Shown here: piece by piece, positions 5,716 through 15,905 of the stretch | Layout: every line of letters begins with the position of its first letter | Position numbering within the stretch: position 1 is the stretch's first letter | NCBI GenBank assembly: GCA_003343765.1 | Contig: QAKO01000039.1 | Location: 1-50,051, forward strand | DNA from: Bacillota bacterium | GTDB taxonomy: Bacteria; Bacillota; Clostridia; Christensenellales; Borkfalkiaceae | Reading direction: 5' to 3' | Length of the DNA stretch: 50,051 nt | Program-made: the position numbers and the translations under genes | The notes under the pieces: generated by a model | What the model was told of the DNA's origin: nothing | What the model saw: only the letters and a program-made list of their open reading frames with translations | Databases searched by the model: none

Positions 5716-8157
5716 TTATGCTTTTTTACGAAACAGTACGACCGCAGCCCCCACGCACAGCAATGCGCTTACCGCAAGGAAAGAAATCCCCGCCGAAGAA
5801 CTGCATCCGCCCGACGTTCCGGGTTTGTCCGTGCCATCCGTATCGCCCGTATTACCGCCGTCGTTCTTTTCCGTGACCGTTACAGAGCACGTTGCGGTCT
5901 TATCGCCGACTTTCGCCGTAATAGTGACCGTGCCTGCCTTTTTCGCAACAACTTTGCCGTTTTCTACCGTAGCGACACTTTCATCCGACGACGTCCATAC
6001 GATTTCACCCGTACTGCCTTCCGGCTGAATGGTTGCCGTCAGCGTCAGTTCATCTCCCACTTTCATTTCTGCGGAAGACTTATCCAGCGTGATGCCCGTT
6101 ACGGGAACACTGACCGTGATTTCAATTTCGTTGGATACGACGCCGTCCAGGCTCACCTTGATTTTGGCCGTTCCGCTCTTCAAAGCCTTGACCACATACG
6201 TCACCGCCGCCGTCTCTTCGTCCGTCACCGCTTCTACTTTCGCAACCGCTTCATCCGAAGAGGTGAACACAGGCGTAGCGCTGATAAACGAAGGATCCAC
6301 CGTAAGGGTGAGCGCCGTGCTTTCCCCTGCGTTCAGCTGCGTTTTTTCTGCGGAGATTGCCAGGGATACGGGCACAAATTTCTGCTGCGTTCCGTCGTAA
6401 CGGAGCGTCACGTCCTGATCGATGTATGCACCCGAGAAGAAGGTAAATCCTGCTTTGAACGTGATCTCGATGTTATCCGTATCGCCGAACCCGTTGGTCA
6501 CGTTCGAACGGATGGAAAGAACGTTTTTGCTGAGAATGTGCATCTGGAAACGGCTGGATTTCGCTTCCGCGCCCGAAAGTTCTGCCCAGTAGTCGCCTAC
6601 TTTTTTGCCGTTGATGTAGATGTTTTCCAGAATGTTGCGCGTTGCTCCCGAAGACGCAAGCGCAGCCGCCTGCTCTTTCGCATACCCTGCGCCCGCAGGT
6701 ACGGAATTGGAGAGCAGATATTCGGGATGTCCGCTGTAAAGCAGCATCATGCCTTCCGCAATGTCGCCGTCAAACGTGATATCCACACTTCCGTTGACAC
6801 CGTTGTCGATGACGTCAAAGGAAACGGACGAAATGTGCACAACGTTCGTCTTTTCGATTTCATACGGCGCTACATCCGACCAGAAAGAAAGTTCGGGGAT
6901 ATAATACCGTACAATGTCCTCGGTAAGCACGTGCTTCGTTTCAAAAACAAACGCTTTGGAAATTTTAAACGTAATGTTGGTTTCGGGATCAAGTACGCCC
7001 GTATCCGCTACGGCCGTCACCTTGATCGTCGTGCCGACGGCGGAAATCGTGACCGCAGGGATCTCGATGCCATCCGCATCTTCCGCTTTCACTTCTTCGT
7101 TGATCTGCTTGACGCTCTTTCCGTTGATAAAGAAATTCTCCGAATAGTTCGCCTGCTCCTGCAGATCGGACAGTTCCGTTTCCGACGCTTCCAGCTTGAA
7201 TTCCGCAGAGAATTCGTACATGGCAGGCATGGTCGCGCCCGCTTCGATATACGTAAGTCCGCCCAGCTTGTTCAGAGAGTTTACCGAACCTGCATCCGCA
7301 CTTTCCGCCCAGGATCCGTTGGAAAATTTCACTTTGATCCCCGTCCCGAGATAATCTTTGAACGCAGACCCGTCCTGACTTGCAGGGAAATGCAACCCCG
7401 CAAGAATCTCAATCATATCTCCTTCTTTAAATTTATAGTCTCCATTCGGATAAATATAGAAAGCATTTTCATACAGATGAACGGAAAATTCGCCGTTTAC
7501 GGGATTTCCGTTGTAAAGAATAAAGGATGCCACCTTTTTGCCGCAGTCGGAAAGATCCTGCACGTTGGTGTAATTCATGTTGGTTCCCTGGCGTCCCAGA
7601 TCGAACACGATGGATTCGCCGTTTCCGAAGCCTGTGCCCAGTCCCGTTACTTTTACGTCGGTACGCTCCTGCGAATCGGTAGCGGCCGTCTTGATCCAGC
7701 CGTTCACGGTATAAACGAGCTTAAACGATTCGCCAAGCACTCCCGCGGACGTCGTTTTGTCCGCATTCGGGATCGGAAGCCCTTTCAGAAGCTCCAGCGT
7801 CGCGCCGACCGTTTTGATGCTCTGGTCATTGATGCTGATCGAGAACGTGTTTTTTGCGCAATAATGCACATTGATCTTGTTCGTATCGATGACTTCGCCG
7901 TTAAAAAGAACATATTCTTTGAACGGCTTGCCGTCGATCGTCGCGCCTTCGAGATTGGTCACGTTTTCACCGCCAAGTCCCGTCTGACTGAGTTTCAGAT
8001 CGGTATCATTGATACCGCCGGCAAATTCATTGGGATATGAAACGATGGTGATCGGCGTCGTTTCTTCAGCCACGGCAAACATTACCCCTGCCCCGATGCA
8101 GGAAATCGCCATTATCATACTCAAAATGAGCGTAATGACTCTGCTACGTTTTTTCAT
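5716..8157 (-). CDS. Large surface protein with Big_2 domains and GGCSS C-terminal anchor
   Basis: An 813-residue exported protein: signal peptide (residues 1-29, ending AVAEE), a ~550-residue region of related beta-rich segments with recurring phrases such as xxNGKxV and ADxDNIEI that I cannot assign, then two bacterial Ig-like Big_2 domains (about residues 595-680 and 682-765; TSSDEAVAKVEA and TSSDESVATVENGKVVAKKAGTVTITA). The tail is a Gly/Asp linker, GGCSSSAG, one membrane helix and RKKA. AGGAGG precedes the ATG. It is the last gene of the importer/GH99-like operon, 36 nt after its neighbour. Probable role: binding or presenting a glycan at the cell surface (inference from context). Confidence 0.8.
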   Translation of the reverse strand: MKKRSRVITLILSMIMAISCIGAGVMFAVAEETTPITIVSYPNEFAGGINDTDLKLSQTGLGGENVTNLEGATIDGKPFKEYVLFNGEVIDTNKINVHYCAKNTFSISINDQSIKTVGATLELLKGLPIPNADKTTSAGVLGESFKLVYTVNGWIKTAATDSQERTDVKVTGLGTGFGNGESIVFDLGRQGTNMNYTNVQDLSDCGKKVASFILYNGNPVNGEFSVHLYENAFYIYPNGDYKFKEGDMIEILAGLHFPASQDGSAFKDYLGTGIKVKFSNGSWAESADAGSVNSLNKLGGLTYIEAGATMPAMYEFSAEFKLEASETELSDLQEQANYSENFFINGKSVKQINEEVKAEDADGIEIPAVTISAVGTTIKVTAVADTGVLDPETNITFKISKAFVFETKHVLTEDIVRYYIPELSFWSDVAPYEIEKTNVVHISSVSFDVIDNGVNGSVDITFDGDIAEGMMLLYSGHPEYLLSNSVPAGAGYAKEQAAALASSGATRNILENIYINGKKVGDYWAELSGAEAKSSRFQMHILSKNVLSIRSNVTNGFGDTDNIEITFKAGFTFFSGAYIDQDVTLRYDGTQQKFVPVSLAISAEKTQLNAGESTALTLTVDPSFISATPVFTSSDEAVAKVEAVTDEETAAVTYVVKALKSGTAKIKVSLDGVVSNEIEITVSVPVTGITLDKSSAEMKVGDELTLTATIQPEGSTGEIVWTSSDESVATVENGKVVAKKAGTVTITAKVGDKTATCSVTVTEKNDGGNTGDTDGTDKPGTSGGCSSSAGISFLAVSALLCVGAAVVLFRKKA

Positions 8158-8193
8158 ACATTTCCTCCTAAATTTTGGGATACATCCCCATTT

Positions 8194-10296
8194 TTAACGA
8201 ACTTTTTTGCGCAGCAGCAAAACCGCCGCCGCACCGAGAGCAAGCGCCGCCGCAACGATCGACCCGACGCCGATCGCGGAAGAACATCCTCCCTTTTGCG
8301 GTTCACCGCCGTCCGGATTTTCAGGCTTGTCATCCGGCTCTTCCGTCCCGCCGCCCGATTCCGATTCGCCAACAGTTACTTTGAACTGGCAAGAATAACT
8401 GCCTTCTTCCACGTCCGTGGTACGCACGGTAAACGTGTAAGACCCCGCCTTTTTATTGTTCAGAAAATCTTTGCTGATCGTGATAACATATACCGTGCTC
8501 CCTTCCGCTTCGGGTTCAGCCGTATAATTATTAGTCATGATACCCGCACCGGAGAAGGATTTCCAGATACCGTTGTGGATATCCACTTTTACCACGAGAT
8601 CCTCGGTACCGCTGCCCGTTTTCCAGAAATAGCTGTCCTTTTCCACTGTAGGAGGCAATGTAGCCAGATCCGGATCGGAATAACGCACCGAAATTTCGGC
8701 ACTGCCGTCTCCGTTGCTTGCGTACAATTTATAAATATCGTACGCTTTGCCATCAAACCAAGAATATTTAATGGTCAAGGTTTGATTTTCTGCATCATAG
8801 CTGTACAAAGACGCATCCATTTCCTGCAAAACACCTTCCGCATCGGGCGCCAGCATCGTGATCGCTCCCGTGCCCGGATTTTTCAGCCCGACCGTCAGAT
8901 CTTGGTTCGAATTGCCCACCACTTTATACTCGGCATCTTCCTCGGTAAGTTCGGGAACATTGAAACCGTTTACGACGATCGTGTTTCCCTTCGAAGTGCT
9001 CGCCACGTCTTCAAAGAAATGGAAATAAGGATATGCCTTATAACCGTTGGATTCGAAATCGGAAAGTTTTGTCACAAGATCGGAAAAAATCAGTTTGCCG
9101 TTGTGATACATATCCGTGCCGTTCTCCTTTACGATAAAGGTGATACGGTCCATGTTTTCCCTGCCCTCGTACGGCTTGGATGCAGAATTCGTGGTATAGC
9201 TTTCCAGTCGGTTGTTCTGCGAAGGTTCGGTCGGCTGCGCCATGCCCGTACCCGTCTGGAACATGATCCCGTCGTTTTTGACGGCAATACTGTCGCTGTA
9301 ATCTTCCACTACTTCGGTCTTGTCTTCGCCGAATACGTCGTATTTAAGACGGTTGATGGAATCCAGCACGTCGGGACGCCCCAACCCCACAGCATACCAT
9401 ACAGCGGAAGCATTGGAAACGTCATAGCTGTATTCAATCGTAATAGGCTGACGCACGTCGTAACCCGTCGCGCTGATCAGGTGTTCCCTGTAACGGATCT
9501 GCTGTCCTGCGTACTGCGCCGCACGCTGGTCTGCGATCTTGTAACGCACCGTATCGTCCGCAAGCTGCTCGATCTGGTCGGAACCGAATTGCAGAAGATT
9601 GTTTTCAATGTAATGCTTTTTGATGCCCGCTTTCGCCGTGTACAGTTTGAAAGAAGGCTTGTTTGTTTTTGAAAAATATTCGAACGTCAACGACGCTTCG
9701 GAAAGATCCATTGCATTGAGTTCGGGTACGGGGATCGCCGTCAGTCCGTCAAACGCAAAAAACCACATCCCGTTTTCTTTGTGAATATCGATGCAATGAC
9801 GGGTATCTTCGATGCGCTGGTATGTTTCAAACGTTTCGAGATATTTTTTGCCTTCCACTGCATTATTCCCTGCTTCAATGGCAGGATCCAGATAGAACAC
9901 ATCCACATCCATCTTGTTTACCATCGTAGATACTGAAGAATAACGAGCATAAATAACCATTTCTACACCCACGCCCTGTGCGTTGACCGCAGTGAAACGG
10001 ATGTAATTGTTCCCATTGCTGCGCGCATTCTCGTCGATGGTCGTGTCCGTCGCTTTAACGATGATAAATTCGACATACGCACCCTCGTTAAAGTTGACTT
10101 TGCCTTTCTGATTCAAAACGACGGCTGTTCCCGCTTCGCCCGTGACATTGGAAACGGTTTCATTTCCCGTAACGGACGCTCCCGCAGAAGAAGTTTCCCA
10201 CATCGGCGTACTTTCTGCCGCAAAAACTGCTGCGACAGAAAAGTTCAAAGCGAGAAGCAACGCAAAAGCGATGATCCAGACAAATCTTTTCTTCAT
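8194..10296 (-). CDS. Large surface protein with GGCSS C-terminal anchor
   Basis: A 700-residue exported protein with signal peptide (residues 1-27, ending VFAAE), then a long region that alternates jelly-roll-like beta segments (for example HCIDIHKENGMWFFAFDG and MDRITFIVKENGTDMYHNGKLIF, reminiscent of concanavalin-type glycan-binding folds) and an Ig-like stretch near the C-terminus. It ends in an acidic Pro/Gly linker, GGCSSAIG, a membrane helix and RKKVR, matching the tail of the neighbouring protein. AAGGAG lies upstream of the ATG, 11 nt after the GH99-like gene. No catalytic motif recognised; a carbohydrate-binding surface role is inferred. Confidence 0.75.
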   Translation of the reverse strand: MKKRFVWIIAFALLLALNFSVAAVFAAESTPMWETSSAGASVTGNETVSNVTGEAGTAVVLNQKGKVNFNEGAYVEFIIVKATDTTIDENARSNGNNYIRFTAVNAQGVGVEMVIYARYSSVSTMVNKMDVDVFYLDPAIEAGNNAVEGKKYLETFETYQRIEDTRHCIDIHKENGMWFFAFDGLTAIPVPELNAMDLSEASLTFEYFSKTNKPSFKLYTAKAGIKKHYIENNLLQFGSDQIEQLADDTVRYKIADQRAAQYAGQQIRYREHLISATGYDVRQPITIEYSYDVSNASAVWYAVGLGRPDVLDSINRLKYDVFGEDKTEVVEDYSDSIAVKNDGIMFQTGTGMAQPTEPSQNNRLESYTTNSASKPYEGRENMDRITFIVKENGTDMYHNGKLIFSDLVTKLSDFESNGYKAYPYFHFFEDVASTSKGNTIVVNGFNVPELTEEDAEYKVVGNSNQDLTVGLKNPGTGAITMLAPDAEGVLQEMDASLYSYDAENQTLTIKYSWFDGKAYDIYKLYASNGDGSAEISVRYSDPDLATLPPTVEKDSYFWKTGSGTEDLVVKVDIHNGIWKSFSGAGIMTNNYTAEPEAEGSTVYVITISKDFLNNKKAGSYTFTVRTTDVEEGSYSCQFKVTVGESESGGGTEEPDDKPENPDGGEPQKGGCSSAIGVGSIVAAALALGAAAVLLLRKKVR

Positions 10297-10307
10297 CTTT
10301 TATCTCC

Positions 10308-12311
10308 TTAACCTTTGAATATATAGTTGAGCCTTCCGACAGGTGCAACATCGCCCGAAATATAATAACTCTGAATGTTTTCGGGTTCAGTAACATTGTC
10401 AGCTACTTTAAAGTTGATCGTAAATCCGTCTTCTGTAATACCCAGTGCGGATTTGGGAATGCTGAACTGCATATACTTTCCGCCCAGAGTAAACTTCGCA
10501 ACGCCTTTTCCTTTATAAGCGATCTTTCCGCCATCTTTGGCATACTGCTCCACACTGCAATCGCCCGTATAGGAGGACTGACGGTTGACTATGTAATCGT
10601 ATCCGCAGAACGCGTCGTTATCCTGCCCTTCCACGTCGATAAGAAGATTCATCCAGTTGTTCGATTCAACGTTGGGTACGATATCATCCTCGCATACGAC
10701 AAGCACATAAATGTTTTCATCGTCGTGCGCTACGCGGATCTCGGCAATGTCATTTTTCAGACTGTCGTCTTTGTATTGAAGATCCTGCGTGAACCCGCGG
10801 TAATCGCGATTTCCTTCTCCCGTCACGTCAAAATACACGTCCGCAACCTGCGACCACTGCGTCATACCCTGCTTGATATCGACTGTCGTCTTTGCACTCG
10901 CCGCCATCTGACCTGACGCACCTTTGAGCGTACGCGTATTGCGCATCAGCTGCAAGAATGCCGTATCTCCGTATCCGTCTTTCATCATCTCGATATCACG
11001 CGAATATTCACGGTTAACCGTATCCACAAAGAAAACGCGCTTGCCGCGGCATTCCTCATATTGCTGGTTATTGCCCAATGCAGCAGCATTCTTGATCGCC
11101 ACCCATTCGTTCCAGCCAGTAACAAATGTGTATTTTACGTCATAACGTATGGCATTTTGCCACATTTCTTCAAAGTTCAACCCCGCATCAATGGCATCGT
11201 CCGAATGATCCGGCCCGTTCGCAAGCGTATATCCTCTGCCCCACATCTCATCGGCCAGTTCCGCCGAAAGAAGCGCGTCAGAGAAAGGCAGTTTGTTATG
11301 CTGCGCAACCGATACGTTCACTGTATCTGTGTAAATAGTCTGCGGTTTTGTCCAATCCATCCAAGGCAATCCGTTTTCGTACTGCTCCTTGTTCGGCCAC
11401 AACGATTCCCAGAAATCAAAGAAGTTCAAAAGAACGGGATCGGTCACAATATGATCTTTCGGATCCCCGATTTCGCCGTTCGTGCTGTCCGGATCGGTGA
11501 TCGCCGCTATCTTCGGTTTTCCTTCGGGAGCAAACCAGAGATTTTTATAATAACCGTTTTTATAAATCCCCTCTTTTTCCAATACGTTGTCCGAAGATGT
11601 CACGCGCCCGTAATACAGATCATTCAGCACCTTTTTGGAACTCGTATTCAGGTAAAACATAAATTTGGGAACATCCCAGCCTTCGTCGTACATCTCCTGC
11701 ATAATAGGCAGAATTACAGAAACAACATCGATATAATCGTAGCCGTTTGTACAGTCAAAAGCAATAAAATCAATGCCAGACAAAGTAAACAGTTCCATCT
11801 GACGGCGGATCACCCAAGGATCCTTGCTGTTGTAATACCCGTACAGCGGCTCGCCCCAATAATGATACTGACCGAGCGGACTCTCTGCGTTGCCTTCCGT
11901 ATCCCAAAGAGCATCGGGATTTTCATCGATCAGTTTGGTAATATCGTAAACACCCTGCATCTGCGTGCCGTGCCAGCCTAACCATGTAAAGTAAAACAAG
12001 CCTACATAGCGTTCTTTATCCGTTTTGTAGCCGTCCATAAAGCCAAAACTTCTGCCATAGTCGTCCGTTGCCTGCAATTTGTTGATCGTATCCTGACGGG
12101 ATACGGTCGACACCGCAAGTTCTCCGTCCGTCACAAACGTATAAGTGGGGTTTTCGGAATCGCCCTTGTCTATCGTCATATCGCTTTCTCCCTGGGATCC
12201 GTTGTCCGGATCTTCGCCCGGTTTTCCGTCATCCTGCTTGCCGCACCCGACAAAAAAGACAGACGAAACCAAAAATAGTATGCTCATCAAAATCGAAATT
12301 ACTTTCTTCAA
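10308..12311 (-). CDS. GH99/GH71-like lipoprotein with C-terminal CBM9-like domain
   Basis: I prefer the TTG start at 12311: AGGAGG lies 8 nt upstream and the product then begins with a clean lipoprotein signal (MKKVISILMS to FFVGC); the upstream ATG pair at 12332 overlaps the preceding stop. After a Gly/Asp linker come the segments LFYFTWLGWHG, WGEPLYGYY, DPWVIRRQMELFTLSGIDFIAFD and, near residue 398, TGWNEW, which follow the layout of (beta/alpha)8 enzymes of the GH71/GH99/WbsX group, where the WNEW glutamate is catalytic. The C-terminal ~170 residues resemble a CBM9/DOMON sandwich. Paralogous to the next gene; probably cleaves or binds an imported glycan at the cell surface. Substrate unknown. 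Confidence 0.75.
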   Translation of the reverse strand: MKKVISILMSILFLVSSVFFVGCGKQDDGKPGEDPDNGSQGESDMTIDKGDSENPTYTFVTDGELAVSTVSRQDTINKLQATDDYGRSFGFMDGYKTDKERYVGLFYFTWLGWHGTQMQGVYDITKLIDENPDALWDTEGNAESPLGQYHYWGEPLYGYYNSKDPWVIRRQMELFTLSGIDFIAFDCTNGYDYIDVVSVILPIMQEMYDEGWDVPKFMFYLNTSSKKVLNDLYYGRVTSSDNVLEKEGIYKNGYYKNLWFAPEGKPKIAAITDPDSTNGEIGDPKDHIVTDPVLLNFFDFWESLWPNKEQYENGLPWMDWTKPQTIYTDTVNVSVAQHNKLPFSDALLSAELADEMWGRGYTLANGPDHSDDAIDAGLNFEEMWQNAIRYDVKYTFVTGWNEWVAIKNAAALGNNQQYEECRGKRVFFVDTVNREYSRDIEMMKDGYGDTAFLQLMRNTRTLKGASGQMAASAKTTVDIKQGMTQWSQVADVYFDVTGEGNRDYRGFTQDLQYKDDSLKNDIAEIRVAHDDENIYVLVVCEDDIVPNVESNNWMNLLIDVEGQDNDAFCGYDYIVNRQSSYTGDCSVEQYAKDGGKIAYKGKGVAKFTLGGKYMQFSIPKSALGITEDGFTINFKVADNVTEPENIQSYYISGDVAPVGRLNYIFKG

Positions 12312-12328
12312 AACACTTTCCTCCTGCA

Positions 12329-14065
12329 TCATAAATTACCGTAGGTATAGCCGAGCGCACCGATGGGAGCGCTGTCGCCCTGAATATAAAAATTCATAGG
12401 ATCGGAAGCATCCACATTATCCGAAACACGGATACGCAGTCCTTTGGGGCTGCCCAGTGCCGTCTTGGATACTTTTACCGTTAAAATATTGCCGGAAACA
12501 GTGATTTCAACATTCCCTGCCGTTTCGTAACCCATTGCTCTCACTTTGCTGATCTTGCCGTATTCACGGTTGATCACATAATTGTAACCGCTGCCTGCCG
12601 CCGTTGCGATCCAGATATTCATCCAATCCGTATCGCCCTGCTCGTATTCCGTGATGTCGGAAGCCGCTGTTATTCTGAAATAATAATTTCCTTCGTCCTG
12701 CATCACTTCCGTCTTTACGATATCGTTGCGGTTCGTCTTATCCGTATAAGTGACGGACGAATCATATCCCGCAAAATTGCGTTCCATTGCGTCGCCTTCA
12801 AAGTCGAGATAGGTGACGGCCGTCGACCAGTCGCCTTCTGTTCCCTCAGGGAAAATATAATTTCCCGCCTCGTTATACTTGAATTCCTTTGTATTGCGCA
12901 ACATCTGTTGGTAAAAATTATCGCCGTATCCGCCTTTCATCATCTCAAGATCACGCGAATATTCCTTGTTGAACGTATCCACAAAATATACGTCCGGCTG
13001 TGCAAATTTGATAGCGATCCATTCGTTCCAACCCGTCATAAATACGGTATGTACGGAAGTTTCGTCCTCTTCAAGATAATTGAAAACGGTGTCCCACTGC
13101 GATTCAAAGTTGATCCCCTCGTCCGCACGGTCACTGTCATTGACAAACTTCTTCTGATCGTATCCCCGACCCCAGTTACTTTCTTGCAGACTCATACGGC
13201 TGGTCGTGTGCTGCGCCACCGAAATACTCACGATCCCGTTGAAATTCCTTTGCGGATACGTCCAGTCCATCCAAGGAAAACTTTCCTCGTCATGCAGCGG
13301 ATCGTTCGGCCAGTCCGTCTTGCGGATATCAAAAAAGCTTCCGATCTCACTGTCTGAAGTGAAATTACGGGGATTTCCGCAAATCATCGGTTTCCCCTCC
13401 GGCGCATACCACAAGTCCGGATAATAGTGCTCCGCGCCTTCCTTGTAATACTTTGCGTACAGAGAATTGATCACGTCCTTTGACCCGCTGTTCGTGATAA
13501 ACATGATCTTCGGAACATCCCAGCCCTGCTTTTGGTATTTATCCAGAATTTCCAGCATCTTTATCACAACGTTGTCGTAAGTAACAGCATTGGTCACGTC
13601 GAATCCCAGAAAATCAATGCCCGCCATCGTGAACAGTTCCACATGACGCGTGATCACCCAAGGATCGTCCGAACGGTAGTAGCCGTACAGCGGTTCGCCC
13701 CAGAAATGATATGACCCTGTCGGGCTTTCCGTAGTTCCTTCCGGATCCCACAGTGCGTCGGGATTGTTTTCGAGAAGATCGGAAATATCATACACTTTGT
13801 TTCCGTGTGCTCCCAGCCACAGAAAATAGAAAAGCCCGACATCCCTGCTTTCCTTTCTATCAAGACTTGCATACGCGGTTCTGCCGTACGCGTCCACAGA
13901 CGCAGTACTCGCCACCGTAAGCGCAGTTTGCGACATTTCAGGAATAGGCACCGGATCTTCCACCGGAAGTCCCGGTTTTTCCTCCGGTCTCGCGCATGCC
14001 GCGGTTGGGAGAAGCATCGCTCCGCCAACCGCAAACGCAACAATTTTTTTCAGTAATTTATTCAT
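12329..14065 (-). CDS. GH99/GH71-like lipoprotein (paralogue)
   Basis: A 578-residue lipoprotein (signal peptide with lipobox AAC near residue 24) clearly paralogous to its downstream neighbour: shared segments VGLFYFLWLGAHG, WGEPLYGYY, DPWVITRHVELFTMAGIDFLGFD and TGWNEW (about residue 345), followed by a CBM9-like C-terminal domain. It lacks the long charged linker of the paralogue. The start ATG is 3 nt past the permease stop, so it belongs to the importer operon. Expected to act on an alpha-linked glycan outside the membrane, feeding the ABC importer (inference). Confidence 0.75.
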   Translation of the reverse strand: MNKLLKKIVAFAVGGAMLLPTAACARPEEKPGLPVEDPVPIPEMSQTALTVASTASVDAYGRTAYASLDRKESRDVGLFYFLWLGAHGNKVYDISDLLENNPDALWDPEGTTESPTGSYHFWGEPLYGYYRSDDPWVITRHVELFTMAGIDFLGFDVTNAVTYDNVVIKMLEILDKYQKQGWDVPKIMFITNSGSKDVINSLYAKYYKEGAEHYYPDLWYAPEGKPMICGNPRNFTSDSEIGSFFDIRKTDWPNDPLHDEESFPWMDWTYPQRNFNGIVSISVAQHTTSRMSLQESNWGRGYDQKKFVNDSDRADEGINFESQWDTVFNYLEEDETSVHTVFMTGWNEWIAIKFAQPDVYFVDTFNKEYSRDLEMMKGGYGDNFYQQMLRNTKEFKYNEAGNYIFPEGTEGDWSTAVTYLDFEGDAMERNFAGYDSSVTYTDKTNRNDIVKTEVMQDEGNYYFRITAASDITEYEQGDTDWMNIWIATAAGSGYNYVINREYGKISKVRAMGYETAGNVEITVSGNILTVKVSKTALGSPKGLRIRVSDNVDASDPMNFYIQGDSAPIGALGYTYGNL

Positions 14066-14068
14066 CTC

Positions 14069-14941
14069 TTACCCCTTCAGCGCAGATGTCGAAATGCCCT
14101 CGATCAACTGTTTCTGGAATACCAGGAACAAAATTGCAGGGAATATAGACATAAACACGCCCGCCGCCATTTTCAGGTTTGCCTTGTCCGGTGTAACGAA
14201 TGTGTAGAGCGAATCTTTAAAGATCGCATAGGCAAGCGTTTCCGTTCCTTCTTTGCTCAGATACAGGAGCGGCGTATAGAAATCACTCCAATTCGCATTG
14301 AACACCGTAACCATAATAAAGGTGAGCACGGGCATACACAGCGGCAACGTAATACTGAAATACCTCACCAGCGGGTTTGCACCGTCGATTTTTGCGGCCT
14401 CTTCCAGTTCTTTGGGAATGCCGATCATGTACTGACGGATCAGGAACACATAGATCGCGCCGCCGCCGAACAGGTTCGGAATGGTGAGCGGAAGCAAAGA
14501 ATCCAGCCAGCCGAAATCGTTAAAGAGAACGTACAGCGGAATCTGCACCACAACACCCGGAAGCATCATGGTCGCCATCATCAGCGAAAAGAAAAACCTT
14601 TTGCCGCGGAACCAGTATTTCGAAAACCCGTAAGCCACAAAGGAAGCCGAAAGCGGTATGGCAATCAGGTTGAAAACAACTACTTTCGCTGTCTGCAAAA
14701 AATATCTGAAATAATTGTTTGCAGTAAAAAGATCAATGTACGCCTTGAAGCTGAAAGGCTCCGGCCACAGTTCCACGGGATAAAGCATCACCTGACTGTC
14801 CAGCATCAGACTGCGCAGCAGCATGAACATATACGGAAAGAGCAAAACAACTGCAAGCACCGTCATGAACAGATACATCAGCGCCAGTCCTGCCGCACGG
14901 CGCACTTTTTGTGCCTTATTTTTATCAAAAGCATCCTGCAT
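14069..14941 (-). CDS. Sugar ABC importer permease, MalG type
   Basis: 290 residues with six membrane helices and the cytoplasmic EAA loop EEAAKIDGANPLVRYFSITLPL (key residues EAA, G and LP) near residue 190 that docks the ATPase. Belongs to the CUT1 carbohydrate family. Start codon is one base after the stop of the other permease; translational coupling is likely. It pairs with that permease and the lipoprotein binding protein. No ATPase gene is present, as usual where a shared MsmX-like ATPase serves several importers. Confidence 0.93.
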   Translation of the reverse strand: MQDAFDKNKAQKVRRAAGLALMYLFMTVLAVVLLFPYMFMLLRSLMLDSQVMLYPVELWPEPFSFKAYIDLFTANNYFRYFLQTAKVVVFNLIAIPLSASFVAYGFSKYWFRGKRFFFSLMMATMMLPGVVVQIPLYVLFNDFGWLDSLLPLTIPNLFGGGAIYVFLIRQYMIGIPKELEEAAKIDGANPLVRYFSITLPLCMPVLTFIMVTVFNANWSDFYTPLLYLSKEGTETLAYAIFKDSLYTFVTPDKANLKMAAGVFMSIFPAILFLVFQKQLIEGISTSALKG

Positions 14942-14942
14942 C

Positions 14943-15896
14943 TTATTCGTCCCCCGTATAAACCCATTTACTGGTCAGGAAAGTGACCGCCGTAAGTACC
15001 GCGATCACAAGGAACAGTACCCAGGCAAGTGCCGACGCATACCCGAAATCCTTTGCAATGAACGCTTCATTGTAGATCTTGACCGCTATAAAATACAGCG
15101 AATCCTTGGGGCCACGGCCGCCGTCGGAGGCAAAGACCATGGTGTGATTGGTCTGCATCGCACCGATAATTCCTGTCACCAGATTATAGAAGATCATCGG
15201 CGTGGAAAGGGGTACCGTGATGAAGAAAAATCTGCGGAATACCCCTGCCCCGTCTATGCGCGCTGCTTCGTAAAGTCCTGCGGGAATGTTTTTCAGAGCC
15301 GCAAGCCATAAAACCATACCGCCTCCCAGTCCCCACAGATTCATCACGATCGCGGACGCAAGAGCCGTGGACGCCGTCGCAAAAAATCCGCTGGGAGGGA
15401 TACCAAATTGACCGAGAAATAAATTCAGTACACCCTGCGAAGAAGGATCCATAATCTGACTCCAGATCACGCCCGATACAACACCGGGGATCACGACAGG
15501 CAGATAGTAAAATACGCGAAATGCCTTTACACAGTGAATTTTTTGGTTTACCAGCACCGCCAGCAAGTAAGAAAGGCACAGGTTCAGCGGCACACTGATA
15601 ATACCGTACAAAAAAGTGTTTCCGAATACCTTGGCAACTTCTTCGAAATCCAGCCCGAACATATAGCGGAAATTTGCAATACCGTTAAACTCAAATGTTC
15701 TTCCGCCGTCATAATTGTAAAAACTGTAAATCAAAGACTGGATCATCGGATAAGCGGTAAAGATCGCAATACCGATGACAAGCGGAGAAATAAACATCCA
15801 GCCTGCCCAGCTCATCCGCCATTCTTTTTTCAAAAATGCCAGAAAGTCGTTTCCTCTTCCGCCTCCCGACACTCCTTTATCCGTTTTTATACGCAT
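14943..15896 (-). CDS. Sugar ABC importer permease, MalF/UgpA type
   Basis: 317 residues, about six membrane helices after a basic cytoplasmic N-terminus, with the EAA loop YEAARIDGAGVFRRFFFITVPL near residue 218. CUT1 family partner of the adjacent MalG-type permease. ATG is 9 nt after the binding-protein stop with TGAGGAT as ribosome site. Confidence 0.93.
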   Translation of the reverse strand: MRIKTDKGVSGGGRGNDFLAFLKKEWRMSWAGWMFISPLVIGIAIFTAYPMIQSLIYSFYNYDGGRTFEFNGIANFRYMFGLDFEEVAKVFGNTFLYGIISVPLNLCLSYLLAVLVNQKIHCVKAFRVFYYLPVVIPGVVSGVIWSQIMDPSSQGVLNLFLGQFGIPPSGFFATASTALASAIVMNLWGLGGGMVLWLAALKNIPAGLYEAARIDGAGVFRRFFFITVPLSTPMIFYNLVTGIIGAMQTNHTMVFASDGGRGPKDSLYFIAVKIYNEAFIAKDFGYASALAWVLFLVIAVLTAVTFLTSKWVYTGDE

Positions 15897-15905
15897 AAAT
15901 TATCC

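Noticed and set aside
6538..8040. 500-codon plus-strand frame
   Set aside because: Arg/His/Phe-rich shadow of the surface-protein gene on the other strand, no ribosome site.
10308..12332. ATG 12332 as start of the second GH99-like gene
   Set aside because: It overlaps the upstream stop and precedes the AGGAGG site; TTG 12311 gives a clean lipoprotein signal.
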